Assembly (NCBI GenBank): GCA_014706295.1
Contig: JACSVZ010000012.1
Location: 14,254,227 to 14,318,226, forward strand
DNA length: 64,000 nucleotides
Source: Lycocorax pyrrhopterus obiensis
Taxonomy: Eukaryota; Chordata; Aves; Passeriformes; Paradisaeidae
Reading direction: 5' to 3'
Shown here: positions 14,501 through 25,346 of the stretch, one piece after another
Numbering within the stretch: position 1 is the first letter of the stretch
How the letters are laid out: every line of letters starts with the position of its first letter
Translations under genes and position numbers: made by a program
Notes under the pieces: generated by a model
Seen by the model: only the letters and a program-made list of their open reading frames with translations
Told to the model about the DNA's origin: nothing
The model's database searches: none

Positions 14501-14853
14501 AAGCATGACGGTCGGTGCTTCCCATGCCTGGCCCTTCTCCTTCCCCACCCGCACCCCACTCACCTGTGCACCCCCATCACCCAAACCGAGGCATTAAAAA
14601 CGAAGACGATGGATGAAAAGAAGGGAAACGCAACTCAAAAACCGTCTCTTTCCAACCGCTATTTATAGCCGGGACGGTACTTGGCGTACGGGTCCCGCCC
14701 GGTAACTTCGACTGCAGGCGGCCCAACCCGCCCCCGCCAGGAACCGCGGCAGGGCGGGCGGCCCCCCAGGCCCCCCCCTCCGGCGGGGCGGGGGGGGGGG
14801 CGAGGGGGGTGAACCGCCGTAGAGCCCCGCCCGAGCCACCCCCGCGGCCTTAC

Positions 14854-14938
14854 CTGTGCTATCGCTGGCGGAGAAGCCCGGCGAGTTGAGCTTGGCTCGC
14901 TTGGGGTTGGGCGGCCCGTCGAGTAAGTTCTCCGCCAT
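14854..14938 (-). CDS. CREBBP: CREBBP (CBP) coding exon 1
   Basis: The exon encodes MAENLLDGPPNPKRAKLNSP, then GFSASDST plus the first base of codon 29. This is the invariant N-terminus of CBP, with the basic nuclear-localisation-type cluster PKRAKL. The start codon sits in a full Kozak context on the minus strand (GCCACCATGG). The donor is ACAG|gtaagg at 14848-14853. The 85-nt coding part joins in frame to exon 2 (G + AT gives Asp29). The encoded protein acetylates histones and other proteins in the nucleus and binds phospho-CREB and many other activators through domains encoded outside this window. Confidence 0.97.
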
Positions 14939-15042
14939 GGTGGCCGAAGCGGCGGAGCCGGTGATCGTTGTCGGGGGGTGCCCGGGGGGGGCCGAGCTCG
15001 CTGTCCCCGCTCCTCCGCCGCACGGGAACCCAACAGCGCCGC

Positions 15043-15075
15043 TCAGTGCCCGGCCGGCCGCCCCCGCTCCCCCAT
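15043..15075 (-). other. Upstream ORF in CREBBP leader, 10 codons
   Basis: A minus-strand ATG at 15075 has a strong context (G at -3, G at +4) and opens MGERGRPAGH followed by TGA, ending about 105 bases before the CREBBP start. It matters only if the transcript starts upstream of it, which the promoter layout suggests. Confidence 0.5.
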
Positions 15076-15205
15076 GCCGGGCCGCCGCAGGCCGCAGGGA
15101 GGAGGGCTCGGGGCGGGGAGCGAAGGGCCCAGCGCCCCCTCCCTGCCGGCCGCGCTCCTCCCGGGCGCTCCCCCCGCCGCGGTGCCCGGATGGCGGCTCA
15201 GGCCG

Positions 15206-15220
15206 TCACTCGGGGCGCAT
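15206..15220 (-). other. Upstream ORF in CREBBP leader, 4 codons
   Basis: A minus-strand ATG at 15220 reads MRPE then TGA. It is a minimal upstream ORF lying 5' of the 10-codon one. Whether it is in the mature leader depends on the unmapped start site. Confidence 0.4.
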
Positions 15221-15661
15221 TCCGCCCCCCCACACGCTCCCCTCGCCTCGCCCCGTCCCCTCCCCTCCGCGGCGGCGGCTTCGCCCCGGCCCCCGCCCGC
15301 CGCCCGCCCGCGGCTGAGGTAGGGGAGGGAGGAGAGGGGGGGGAGGAGAAGAGAAGGGAGCGGGGGGGGGGGGGGGACAAAAATTAAAAAAAAAGGAAAA
15401 AAAATCACCAAAAAGCGGAAAAACGCGCCGACCCCCCAAAAACGCCCCAAAACAATGAGCGCGGCGCGGCGGCGGCGGCGGCTCCCGGTGGCGGCGGCGG
15501 CGGTCGGTTGGCTCCGGGCGGCTGCGCCCCGCTGGCTCGAGCCCCCTGTGCGCGTCGGCGGCGCTCGGCGCGGCTGCCCCGTGCGGCGGCGGGGCGGCCC
15601 CGCTGCCCCGGCCCGGCCCGGCCCGGCCCGCTCCGCCCGCGCCGCGCTCCGGCTCCGCGAC

Positions 15662-15672
15662 AAGATGGCGGC
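15662..15672. promoter_or_regulatory. YY1-type site AAGATGGCGGC
   Basis: This is an exact match to the common mammalian/avian core-promoter YY1 motif, reading AAGATGGCGGC on plus and GCCGCCATCTT on minus. Such sites usually lie within tens of bases of transcription starts. It sits in the CREBBP CpG island and could mark the CREBBP start region or a divergent plus-strand start. Confidence 0.7.
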
Positions 15673-15959
15673 TGTTGATTCCTCAATTAAAAAAAAAAGT
15701 TTTTTTTTCTCTTCTCTTTTCCAGAGCCCTCGGGGGCGGGGCGGGGGCGGGGCCTGCGCGCTGCGTCACCGCGCTCGCGGCGCGGCCCCGCCCTGCCGGA
15801 AAGGCGCGCGCGGCGCCGGAAGCGCCCGGCGCCGTCCTCAGTTGCTCCGCTGAGGGGCTCGGGGAGTGGGGGGGGGGGGGGGGTCGGGCGGCGACTCCGC
15901 CCCACACACCGCGCCTGAGGCGCCCTACGCTCGCTCTCCGCCGCCGTGCCCCGCCTCGG

Positions 15960-17075
15960 TGCGCTCCGCTACCGCCTCGGTCTCCCCTGTTTGCTTCGGT
16001 CGGGGCTCCCCCCGCAGCACCCCCTCACAGCGTCCCCTCTCCGTCTCCCCTCAGATGTCTCAGGTGCCTCCTCCCGGTGCTCCCTCATAGTCTCCCCTCA
16101 GTTCCCTCAGAGCGCATCCTCCCCCCCACTCCCCCAAGTCCTCGTCTCGGTCTTTCCTGTTTTCTCCTGTCGGGGCTCCCCCTCAGGACCCCAGCGCTGT
16201 CCCCTCACAGTGTCCCCTCTCCGACTCCCCTCAGATGTCTGTTTCCCCCTCAAAGCGTCCCCCGCAGTCTCCCCTCAGTCCCACCAGAGATGTCTCAGTG
16301 CTCTGTTCACAGCGACCCCTCCAAGTCTCCCCACAGTTCCCCTTTCCCCTCAATCCCCTTGTAGTCACCCCCACGATCTCCCCTCGCAGTCCCACCGTGG
16401 GTGGCTCAACGGCCCTTCAGAGTCTCCCCTCAGTCCCTCAGAGCCCTCGTTTCAGTCGTTTGCCAGTCTCCTCGGTTTGCTCCTCTCAGGGCTGCCCCCT
16501 CAGGACCCCACAGCTGCCGCCTCACAGAGTCCCCTCTCTGACTCCCCTCAGATGTCTCAGTGTCACCCTCACAGTGTTCCCTCCAAGTCTCCCCATGGTC
16601 CCCCCTTCCCCTCTCAGTCCTTTCAGAGTCACCCCCACAATCTCCCCTTTCAGTCCCACCATGGATGGCTCAATGCCCCCTCACAGTCTTCTCCCCTCAT
16701 AGTCCTCAGAGCTCCCACCCATCTCTCCTCTCAATCCCACCATGGATGTTTCCTCTCAGTCTCTCCCTCAGTCCCTGTCTGTTCTCCTCTCAGTCTCTCC
16801 CTCAGTCCCTGTCTGTTTTCCCTCTCAGACTCCCATCAGTCTCTCACAGTTACATTTCCAGTCTGCCTTCTCAGTCTCACCATGGATGTCCCCTCTCAAT
16901 GCCCCCTCACAGCCATCCCCCTCAGAGTGTCCCTTCTCAGTTTCCTCTCAGTCACCTCTCAACTTCCCCTCTCAGTCCCACTGTGGACATTCCCTCTCAA
17001 TGTCCCCCTCACAACATCCCCTCCCAAGCTCTCCCTTGGTGCCCCCATTTTCCTCCATGCCCTCAGATCAGCCAC
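15960..17075. repeat. Polypyrimidine minisatellite with higher-order structure
   Basis: About 1.1 kb of degenerate tandem repeats are built from TCTCCCCTCAG / TCCCCTCACAG-type units, with C+T dominating the plus strand. Longer units recur: a block reading CTCAGGACCCC...CTCCCCTCAGATGTCT near 16.15-16.24 kb recurs near 16.47-16.56 kb, with a related block near 15.98-16.06 kb. A CACCATGGATG-containing segment recurs near 16.66, 16.74 and 16.88 kb. An almost exact 34-base duplication occupies 16751-16818. The long open frame across the array is a by-product of the repeat. Confidence 0.9.
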
Positions 17076-18055
17076 ACATGAGGGCAACTTTCCCACTGGA
17101 GCTGACCCATTCTCAGGCACCAGCATCAAACCCAGCCTCACTTTACAAACACTTTCTGCTCTGTCTAGACAGACTTCCCCAGCCCAAAACACGTTTAGAA
17201 GACTGGAGCTCATATACTTCCATGGATTTCCATACTGGTTCCCAACCTGAGAATCAGGTCATATAAGCCCCGGTGACGTGTGTGGCAGCAGAGCTCCTTG
17301 TACCCAAACTGGTTGCTTGGGGCTGTTTTCACCGCCTTCGTGTCGGAATGTCCTCGAAGGGCAGCCACAATGGGAGGAGAGGCTGGAGAAGGGCTGGACA
17401 CAATTCTAAGGATGTGTTGACGAGCTCCATAAGCTGAGATGGATTCACCAGCAATAATTTATTGGTTTAAAGGAGATTTATAATGACAGATTCCTTTGCA
17501 AAGAGTAAGTCTGACTTTTGTTTACTGCAAAACTCGAATTCATTACATTTACTTCTACATTTACATGAATTTCATTACATTTACTTGCAAATTCTGTATT
17601 TATTTACATGGTGCCTGTCCTTGCTGAGGTCTGGCAGTAATCACGTGGAGGTCTCTGACAGGCCTCTGCGTCTATCACTGTATTACTCATTAGTGACACA
17701 AGTAAGGGCTCTCTGGTTATGCCTGCTTTAATTTCCTTCAAAAGCAGTGAGTTCCCGTCTGTTTCAGGATGTTTCAGTGTGGGACAGGGTTTAGTGTCTC
17801 ACAGTGGCTCTAGATGTGAAAGCAACAGCTCTTGTCCAGCAGCATTTTACTGTGATATAAGGCATTTATCCCAGTTTAGGTAAAAGGAAAATATTTTGCT
17901 GTTGGAGGTGAGGGCTGAGAGTCAGGTCAGACTATCAGGCACAGCCGAGGGCAGCAGTGTCTTTTTCTGGCTCCCGCTTCGACTTTTCAACAAGTTTGGT
18001 TGGTGTATTTTTAACTGCGTCTTGGATCTCTCTTTGTGCTTGCCTTGGCCATTAC
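17076..18055. other. Intergenic, no gene seen
   Basis: The stretch begins with mixed-composition DNA after the minisatellite and becomes AT-rich around 17.45-17.6 kb. There an imperfect direct repeat of TTCATTACATTTACTT-like sequence occurs (17538-17590). This could be decayed retroviral or other repeat sequence, but I cannot assign it. No coding evidence. Confidence 0.5.
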
Positions 18056-18163
18056 AACCTGGGCAACCTGAGCTAGTGGAAGGTGTCCCTGCCCATGGCA
18101 GGGGGCTGGAATGAGCTGGTGTGTAAAGTCCCTCAAACTCAAACCAGTCTGTGGTTCTACAAT
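18056..18163 (+). mobile_element. CR1 LINE 3' fragment
   Basis: CR1 tail: GGCAACCTGAGCTAGTGGAA, GGTGTCCCTGCCCATGGCAG, then a diverged AAAGTCCCTCAAACTCAAACCA end. It is truncated to about 110 bases. Confidence 0.9.
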
Positions 18164-21135
18164 TACATCACTTATGGATTTGCTGGAGTGGCTGACACCA
18201 GGAGCCCTCCATAGCACTTTGCTCCCCTCATGACTCCCTTCCCCGCCGCTACACTAACTCTGCAACTCCGGGATGAAGTCAGGATGGAGATTTACCATGG
18301 GGGACAGATCCTGAGCAGTCCCACAGCTACTGCCCATCTCCAGAGGATGTTCATGCTGCCTGGTGCTGGGCAACACATCCATGTTACACCAGTACTGCAG
18401 CCCTGACCACACAGCCACTGAGCCAGGGGCCCTGACAGCCCCACTGCTGTGAGAGGTGCTGCTGTGTCAGTGCCTCTGAGGGAAATGCCATGTACCCGCT
18501 GTTGAGAATGGGGAGAAAAGCAGAGGACATATGGAGGCCATGATTAGCTGGGAGAGCTCATCTGTCTTTACAGCAAGTGCCAGGCTTGCCACATTGATGA
18601 AGTCAGAGAGGGGCTATAAGTCCCAGGAAGAGAGTGGGAGGGGAAGGAGGGAATCCTTTACCCCAGGTAGTAGGGGCAGAGGAGGAGGATCCTACTGCCA
18701 CTGTGTCCTGCAGCTTCTCTGTGCTGCAATGTCCTCTTAGGATGGCCCCAGTTGCCCCTGCCATGGGATCAGAACAGCACTGGGTTAATGGCAGGAGGGA
18801 GAGGAAGACCTTGGCTGTTATCCACTGCCTGGAAAGAGGGCTATGATTAAATACCCTGAAGGCCTAAGAGTAGCTGGGTACCACAGCCCTTTGGTATCAG
18901 TATTGCAAGACTTGGATGGCCTCACCCACTGGTAATGCCAAGCATGGAGCAAGCTCAGAGTATGAGGATTTAATGAAAAGAAACTCTTTGAAAGACACTA
19001 TATATCAAATACACCAATATTCCCAGTCTGGACCCCAGTGCACAGCTCCCTGCTGCCCCAGCTGATGGCTAAGCCCTTGAAAGGATTCCTGCGGCCTTCA
19101 TCTGCGGTGCTCAGGAGGGAGGGTGAAGCAGGTGCTTAATGGATAACTCCTTTATTCAGGGACTAGTTCCAAGAGAAATTGCATAATAAAATCTGCACTG
19201 CTGCAGCCCATCGCCAGACTTCCTGTCTCCAGAACTAAGCTGCTTAAAGACACAGTTCCTGAGATCCTACCTTCCTTCCCCGCCCAAAACATGGAAGTAT
19301 CATTTCTATAGCTTGTGACCTCAAAACCTTACAGCCAGACAATTAGCAGTGTTTGAATAACTTCTGAGGAGCTCTGCCCTGTAACTTGTAGTCACTGTGG
19401 CACCATCAGAGCAGTTCTCATTGGGAATGGGAGTCTGTTTTTCCTGGGAATGTTATGTCCCAGCACCTGGTGGCCTTACCATCCCCATGTGCTGCCAAAG
19501 CTGTCCAGGATAGAAGAAAAGCCCAGAGCCTATTGCCTCCTCTCCTCCCAGCTGCCACAGAAGGTGCTGCCTATTCTTTCTCCAGGCACGTCTGGTTACA
19601 CATACCCTGCACTCATGGGATTGTGGAGCAACTTTATGTTAAATAACTGTTGTTTCTGGCTTCTGATTTTCATTGTGTGTGTGAATTCCGTGGTGTTCAG
19701 GAAGTGGTGGTAAGCCGGGGACCGCAATCACAGCACAATTTTGTGTTCAGCTGTGTGTCTGTGAACTTCTGCAAACCCTTGGCTCCTTGAGCTACAGAGC
19801 CTGACACACGTCCCAGAGGGTCTCCTTGCTTCAGTGCATGCAGAAAGACTATTTGCAGGTGGCTAAACATGTTCTGTGGGTGCCATCCTGTCATCTGTTG
19901 CTGTCAAGCACCAGTCAGGTCTGATTCTGCTCTCCTTTTCAGTGAGTATTCATTAATGTAAAGCCATTTCCTATCTACTTGTTGAATAGAGTCTAATGGG
20001 GACTGGATGCAGACTTGGACTTTTCTGTGAATTGCTCAAAATCCTGCCCATCATCTGTCAGGACCATCTAACTTTGATGTGGAGGAATCCCCCAAGTAAT
20101 GGGTAAGGCTATCTCACCAAAGTGAGAGTAGCAGTTCAAGAAAAACAGTCTTCTGTCATCAGCATAATTGAATCTGTCACTCTGAGGGGTCTCTCTTTCT
20201 TATGTCCCAAATGTGAAGCCTTTTTGCTGAAGTTGCCTGTAACTTTGCCATGCCTGATAAACTATTAAGAAAAATCTGTATAAATCTTTGTGCTCTCACT
20301 CTGGGTTGTTGCTCGACAAATCTCAGACTTTGTCTGAGAGACAACAGTCCATTTGCTTTATTTTTAAAGTCAAACTGCTACAAAAAATGTCTGTCTTTGG
20401 GCTCTGCTACATTATGGTTTCTCATTTTCTGACACCAGCTTGCAACCTGCCCCACAGTCAGTTTGAAAATCATATTTCTATCCATAAAATAGTAATCTGG
20501 GTAATCTGGGCAAGTTTCATGCCTGCCAGCTCCCTTTTAGCAGTTGCAATTAGTGGTTTATGGGTGGTTTCGGCCAAAATAAAGACATGGAACATTTTTT
20601 CCCCTGCAGATTATGGTGAAAGATCCCTTCCCTGAGCACGCAGAAAGGCAGGATGCCCATAGATACACTCTGGCCACTTGAGATGGGAAAATTTCAGTGT
20701 TTCTCACCTCCCTGCCTTGTCCCTCAGTTAAAGATGTGGCCTTCCCATTGCACCATCAGTAGGAGAGAGCATTCACAAGCTCTTCAGGTGCTGCCACTCA
20801 CAGCTTGGCATGAACTGAATCCCAGATGCACAGCAGTCTGAGCTTGGGTGCTGAGCTGTGCACTCAGGCAGTGAGCACTGCTCACATTCCCCTCTGTCAA
20901 ATTCACTACAGGCTCTGCCTCTTGCCTGAACCCATATCTTGGAGCAAGACCTCATCCTTCCCACCAGGGCTGGTGCTTCTCTCCATTCATTCTGTTCCCT
21001 CCACACAGCTCAGTGCAGTGGCTTGTCAGCATCTTCAGACCTGAGGGATTGGGTGATTCCTCATCCCTTGGAAGGTGTCTCCAGATTCCTCCCATCCCAT
21101 TTCTGTCCTCTGCTCATTGCATGATGGCATCACAG
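18164..21135. other. Intergenic, no gene seen
   Basis: Mixed-composition unique DNA. The open frames are short, lack exon-like splice flanks, and do not resemble known proteins to me. Confidence 0.6.
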
Positions 21136-21483
21136 AGACAAGATCTTCCAGTACCTAAAGGGAACTTAGAGGAAGGATGAGGCAAGACTATTTACAAGAG
21201 CATGTAGTTACAGGACAAGGGGGAATGAGTTCAAATTGGGAGTAGGTTTAGCTTAGATATTAGGAAAAAATTCTTCCCTGTGAGGGTGGTGAGGCCTTGG
21301 CACAGGGTGCCCAGAGAAGCTGTGGCTGCCCCATCCCTGGAAGTGTCCAAGACCAGGCTGGACGGGGCTTGGAGCAAGCTGGGATAATGGGAGGTGTCCC
21401 TGTCCTATCAGAGGGGACAGAGGGGTAGAACGAGATGAGCTTTAAGGTCCCTTCCAAACAAAAACTATTCTGTGATTCTGTAA
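21136..21483 (+). mobile_element. CR1 LINE 3' fragment, ~350 bp
   Basis: A longer CR1 3' end is readable: the AAGGGGGAATGAGTTCAAAT-type block near 21218, GAGGCCTTGGCACAGGGTGC, GAAGCTGTGGCTGCCCCATC, and the ending CCCTTCCAAACAAAAACTAT then TCTGTGATTCTG. It carries no intact reading frame. Confidence 0.95.
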
Positions 21484-22407
21484 TCAAGGGCTCAGCACTT
21501 TTGACCACACTAAGCATTGCTCCTTTCAATTCAGTGCCATCCAAGCATTTATTAACCTACTTGGACACACTGCATATGTCTTTTGTGGAAGTAATTCATT
21601 ACTATAAATCTCATAGTTCTTTTTTTTTTTCTGTCTCTGCATATAGCTTGCATTTTTTTCTAATCAGTAGCAATGCTCACAGCAATGCAGTGACTTCACG
21701 TAAGTGTCTGGGATGACATTTGGAAATGCCCTCCTTGTGTTCTGGCTAACAGTCCTTATTTTTTGCTGCAGCAAAATCTGGTGTTCCCAAGAAAACTCTG
21801 GCCGAGCTCACAGTCTCACTACCATCCTGTTAGTCACCTGTGTGCAAAACTCTGCTGAGTCGCTGTCAAGCGAGGCCATGGGGACACTGGTGGCATTTTT
21901 CCCTGTTCTGGCATTGTCCTGGTTGGTGGAGGCCACCACAACAGTACGGCTCTGCAATTCCTCCTGCTCTGTTTGGCCTTGCCTGTCCCTCTGCCTCTTC
22001 TCTTCTTGGTATCAGTCACAGCTTTAGTGCAAGACTTGGTTATCTCAAGGAGCTTAATTCCTGGGAAATTCTCTGTACCTTCTCAGTGTTAATCCTGGCT
22101 CCCACACCAGCCTTTAAGCTTTTTGTTGTGGATTCAACTCCTCACAACTCTTAAAAAACTTTATTTTTCATCAGAGACTTTGCTGAACTCCCATAGTCCT
22201 CCAGAGAGCAACCCCAAGCTCTTCTGCAGTGTCAGCCTCTCTCTATCTGCTGAGTTAAAAGCCAGCTGCGAAATGCTTTGGATTTAGGTGGCGGAGAGGT
22301 CCCTCGCCCTCTGTGTTAGGCTCCAAGAGTTAACTCTGCCCAAGTTCTTGGAGAATGGTACAGACTCAGGTGGCTGCCCTGTCCTTGCTCTGGCACTGCC
22401 ATGTGCA

Positions 22408-22626
22408 ATCATAGAATCATGGAATGGTTTGGGTGGGAAGGGACCTTAAAGCCCATTTGTTCCAACCCTGTGCCATGGGCAGGGACACCTTCCACTATCC
22501 CAGCTTGCTCCAAACCCCATCCCGCCTATCCTTAAACACTTCCAGGAATCCAGGGGCAGCCACAGCTTCTCTGGGCATCCTGTGCCAGAGCCTCCCCACC
22601 CTCACAGGGAAGAATTTCTTCCTGTG
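22408..22626 (-). mobile_element. CR1 LINE 3' fragment
   Basis: Reverse-oriented CR1: ATCATAGAATCATGGAATGG at the left end, GGGAAGGGACCTTAAAGCCC, GCAGCCACAGCTTCTCTGGG, ending in the GGGAAGAATTTCTTCC block. 5'-truncated. Confidence 0.95.
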
Positions 22627-23673
22627 GACTGTGTGCTCCTCCCATGGAGGAAAGGGCCCCCAGCAGCGACCAGGAAGCCTTTCTGGGCTAGGTCTTGGAA
22701 AACTGACCTGCTGAACCAGTTCCAATTTGTATGAAATTCTTCAATATTCATCAGGGCAGGGAGGGCATTGAGCTGGGTTGACAAGGGGAATACATTAACT
22801 GCCTGTTTGTGCCTCCAGCCTCGCTCTTCCCCCACCACAAGAGTTCTTTCCTTGTTTTGAGTAAAAAAAGGGCAACTTCCATGGGAACTTGAAGCTCAAT
22901 GCTCGCTGGTTTGGGACCAGTAGAAAATGGGACTGGCCCAGCCCCACACTGCCTCACAAATTGGATGATGGTGACTCTTTTCACCCTTTTTCTAGCAGAC
23001 AACATGTTTGTGGAAAACGTCGCCTTCTGCAGTAACTCTGGTGTGTTCAGGCCTTCAGTGAGTACTCAGAAAACCCCCTGAAGTTTCAGCTTTCAGAATT
23101 TGGAAAGCACTAAAACCTTCTGATTTATAAATTGACAATGAAAACACTTAATTTCCATGCTATGTGAACAAAACTTTAAAAAGACCTTTTACCTCCAAAA
23201 CTGGGAAAATAAAGGAAGTAAGAAAGGACAAAATGACTAAAACACATCAACCCACTCACCTTCCCCTCGGCAAATTTTTCACATTTGATTCAAACCAAAT
23301 TCCTTATTTTTTCTTGTTATGGCAACAACTAGTTCAAAGGCTCCACTGTTTCTCCAGCCCTGTGGTTCTCTCAAACAGCTCCTTGAGCACAGCCTGGCTC
23401 TCATGCATCCCAGTTGGATACATCTTGCATCCCTCCTATTGCCTTGTTTTGGCTGCCTGAATCATACCTGGCACTTCCCGGGTGCCCAGCACAGAGCCAA
23501 ACCCAAACCTTTCCTGGTGACTCAGTCCAGAGTTTCTCCCAAACACAACATAAGGGCTTTAGCTGGAAAACCTCTTTTCAGAATTAATCACCTTTCACTG
23601 TAAGTTTGCATGAGCTCCTAAATAATGGGCTCAGGTGAAAGTAGAACTAATTATTGTCATTATGGCTTCTAGC

Positions 23674-23850
23674 TCATAGAAACATGGAATGACAGACTGG
23701 TTTGGAAGAGGCTTTGAAGACCATCTTATTCCACCCCTCTGCCATGGGCAGGGACACCTTGCCCTAGACCAGGTTGCTCCAAGCCTCATCCAACCTGGCC
23801 TTGAACACTTCCAGGGAAGGGACAGCCACAGCTTCTCTGGGCAACCAGTT
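23674..23850 (-). mobile_element. CR1 LINE 3' fragment
   Basis: Reverse-oriented CR1 with a diverged tail (TCATAGAAACATGGAATGAC) and the body GGGCAGGGACACCTTGCCCT through CAGCTTCTCTGGGCAACC. Truncated. Confidence 0.93.
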
Positions 23851-25346
23851 CAGACTAAGGGGATCAGAGCAGGGCAGCAAAGTGACCGTGGTGGTGGTGA
23901 TAATCAGCACAGAAAAACTGTGATCATTTCCACTGGAAAACCTGTGAGATAATGACTCCAATGAGGTGCTCTATTCTGTTGCTTTCAAGGTTATCAAAGA
24001 AACGATCACCCCCCCCAGCTGTGGTGTCCCATTCTGTGACATTAATGGCAGGGAAATTTAAAGCCGAAGGAATCTCTTGGCACAGGATGTAATTTGCCTG
24101 GGGAAATTAGTTTCAAAAAGGATCAGAAAGTTAAATACTATCGCAGAGCTTAAATGAAGGCAAATAATTTTATAGCCAAAATAATATTTTTCTATGATAA
24201 ATTATGTAGAAAGCGAGAGTAATAAAATGTGATGCTCCAGGGAATAAAACAATCCTCGTAAAGGTCAGGAAGCTCTTTTAACGTACCTGCCATCAGTCCA
24301 GATGCATTTTAATTTGTTTGGGTTTTGTGTCCTTGATTGGACATGATACTCTTGCATGAGGTTCCTCAAGGCCAAACACCTCATTGGGTGGACAGAGAAA
24401 CCTTCCCCAGCTCTCTCAGGATATTGCTCCATCCTTTGCAGCAGGAGGCAGATGATTTCTGTTACACTGACACACTGCGAGGTCTTGGTGGCATCTCACC
24501 CTGTGACCTGTGACTCCACGATTTTGCTGTTACAACACTGTCTCTAATTATATCAGGGTTAACTTTTCATCCCAAGCTGTCCACCTTGGGCATGATGCGT
24601 AATTCCTGCAGCATGGAGTTTCACGGCTTGGCTGTCGATGTGCTCTGTGCTTCGGTCCTAGATCATCCGAGGTCACTTGTCTTCCTGTCTTAAGCCAACA
24701 GCACATTAGGTGTTAAGATGAGAAATTCCCTTTTTTTCTGCTTTTCTTCCACCCCATATCAGCTTATCCCAGCCTTGTGCTTACCAGGGAAGTGGAGCCA
24801 GATCACCTCTGAATCACCCAGCCTGGAGGTCCCATCACTGTCATCCTGGAGCGGGGCCTGACAAACTACTGCACCTCATCTCAATCCCCCAGCTCCTCCA
24901 CATCCAGTGTATGGTCACATCTATTAAATTAGCCCATTTGGCCCCTCTGCCAGGTCAGCTTCACTCCCCACGGCCCAAGCCCACATCTTCCTGCTTGCCC
25001 AAAGGCTTCTCAGCTGCATTCCAGGTTCTTCTGTCATCCACACAAGATGACACTTGGTGCTCATTTAGGGCAATTTACCAGCCTGGTTTGAATATGAGAG
25101 CCCTGAAATTTATTTCACACTTGTGAAACAAACCCAGACCAAACTTTTTCACAACGGCTGTCAGTGATGTTCGCAGCATCCTGAAATGCTCGAGTGGAAT
25201 TTGCTCATGAGCTTTGCAGAATTGCCCTCTGGGAGAGAGCAACTATGAGGGAATTTGAGCTAGGAAAGGCAATTTACATTATTGAAGTGCTAAAACATGA
25301 CAGAGCTGTTACCCTAACCCAGAGACTTGATAAAATACAGGATTTT
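23851..25346. other. Intergenic with AT-rich block
   Basis: From about 24,030 to 24,290 an AT-rich stretch holds several TAATTT / AATTTTATAG / TGATAAATTATG words and little repeat character. It resembles a conserved non-coding element in texture. No gene is seen in the remainder. Confidence 0.35.

Larger units (their letters stand above)
1394..14853 (-). other. CREBBP: CREBBP intron 1
   Basis: This 13.46 kb intron is bounded by a minus-strand donor ACAG|gtaagg (14848-14853) and an acceptor cttgtag (1394-1400). It is mostly unique, AT-leaning DNA with CR1 remnants at 6.2 and 14.0-14.5 kb, an AAAC-type simple repeat at 10.5 kb and short A-runs (about 6590 and 13150). Small CpG-richer patches sit near 3.45-3.55, 11.1-11.35 and 12.44-12.54 kb. 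All open frames here are short and look like chance. No alternative exon is convincing. Confidence 0.9.
14680..15960 (-). promoter_or_regulatory. CREBBP: CREBBP CpG-island promoter and 5' leader
   Basis: About 1.3 kb is very GC- and CpG-rich and covers exon 1 and the region upstream. In transcript order (descending coordinates) I see ETS-type GCCGGAA cores (15815-15822 and 15795-15802), a CRE-like TGACGCA on the minus strand (15762-15768), tandem GC boxes (15732-15753), an A/T tract (15684-15720) and a YY1-type element (GCCGCCATCTTG on minus, 15662-15672). There is no TATA box. This layout suggests initiation near 15.65-15.72 kb and a leader of roughly 700 bases, but the start site is inferred. 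Three long G-runs (14790-14799, 15362-15376, 15868-15883) interrupt the island and may be assembly-sensitive. Confidence 0.85.

Noticed and set aside
15043..15663. 206-codon minus-strand frame upstream of CREBBP
   Set aside because: It begins at a non-ATG codon, lies in the CpG-island leader and is Arg/Ala/Pro-rich, as any frame in such DNA would be. Only its terminal ATG-started 10 codons are kept as a uORF.
15663..15853. Plus-strand ATG at the YY1 site opening MAAVDSSIKKKS..., about 62 codons
   Set aside because: The initiation context is good, but the ATG is part of the YY1 motif and the frame is low-complexity. No transcript evidence is available.
15946..17250. 434-codon plus-strand open frame rich in Ser, Pro and Leu
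   Set aside because: It is produced by the polypyrimidine tandem array, which rarely contains stop codons. Several other frames of the array are also open, and no domain is present.
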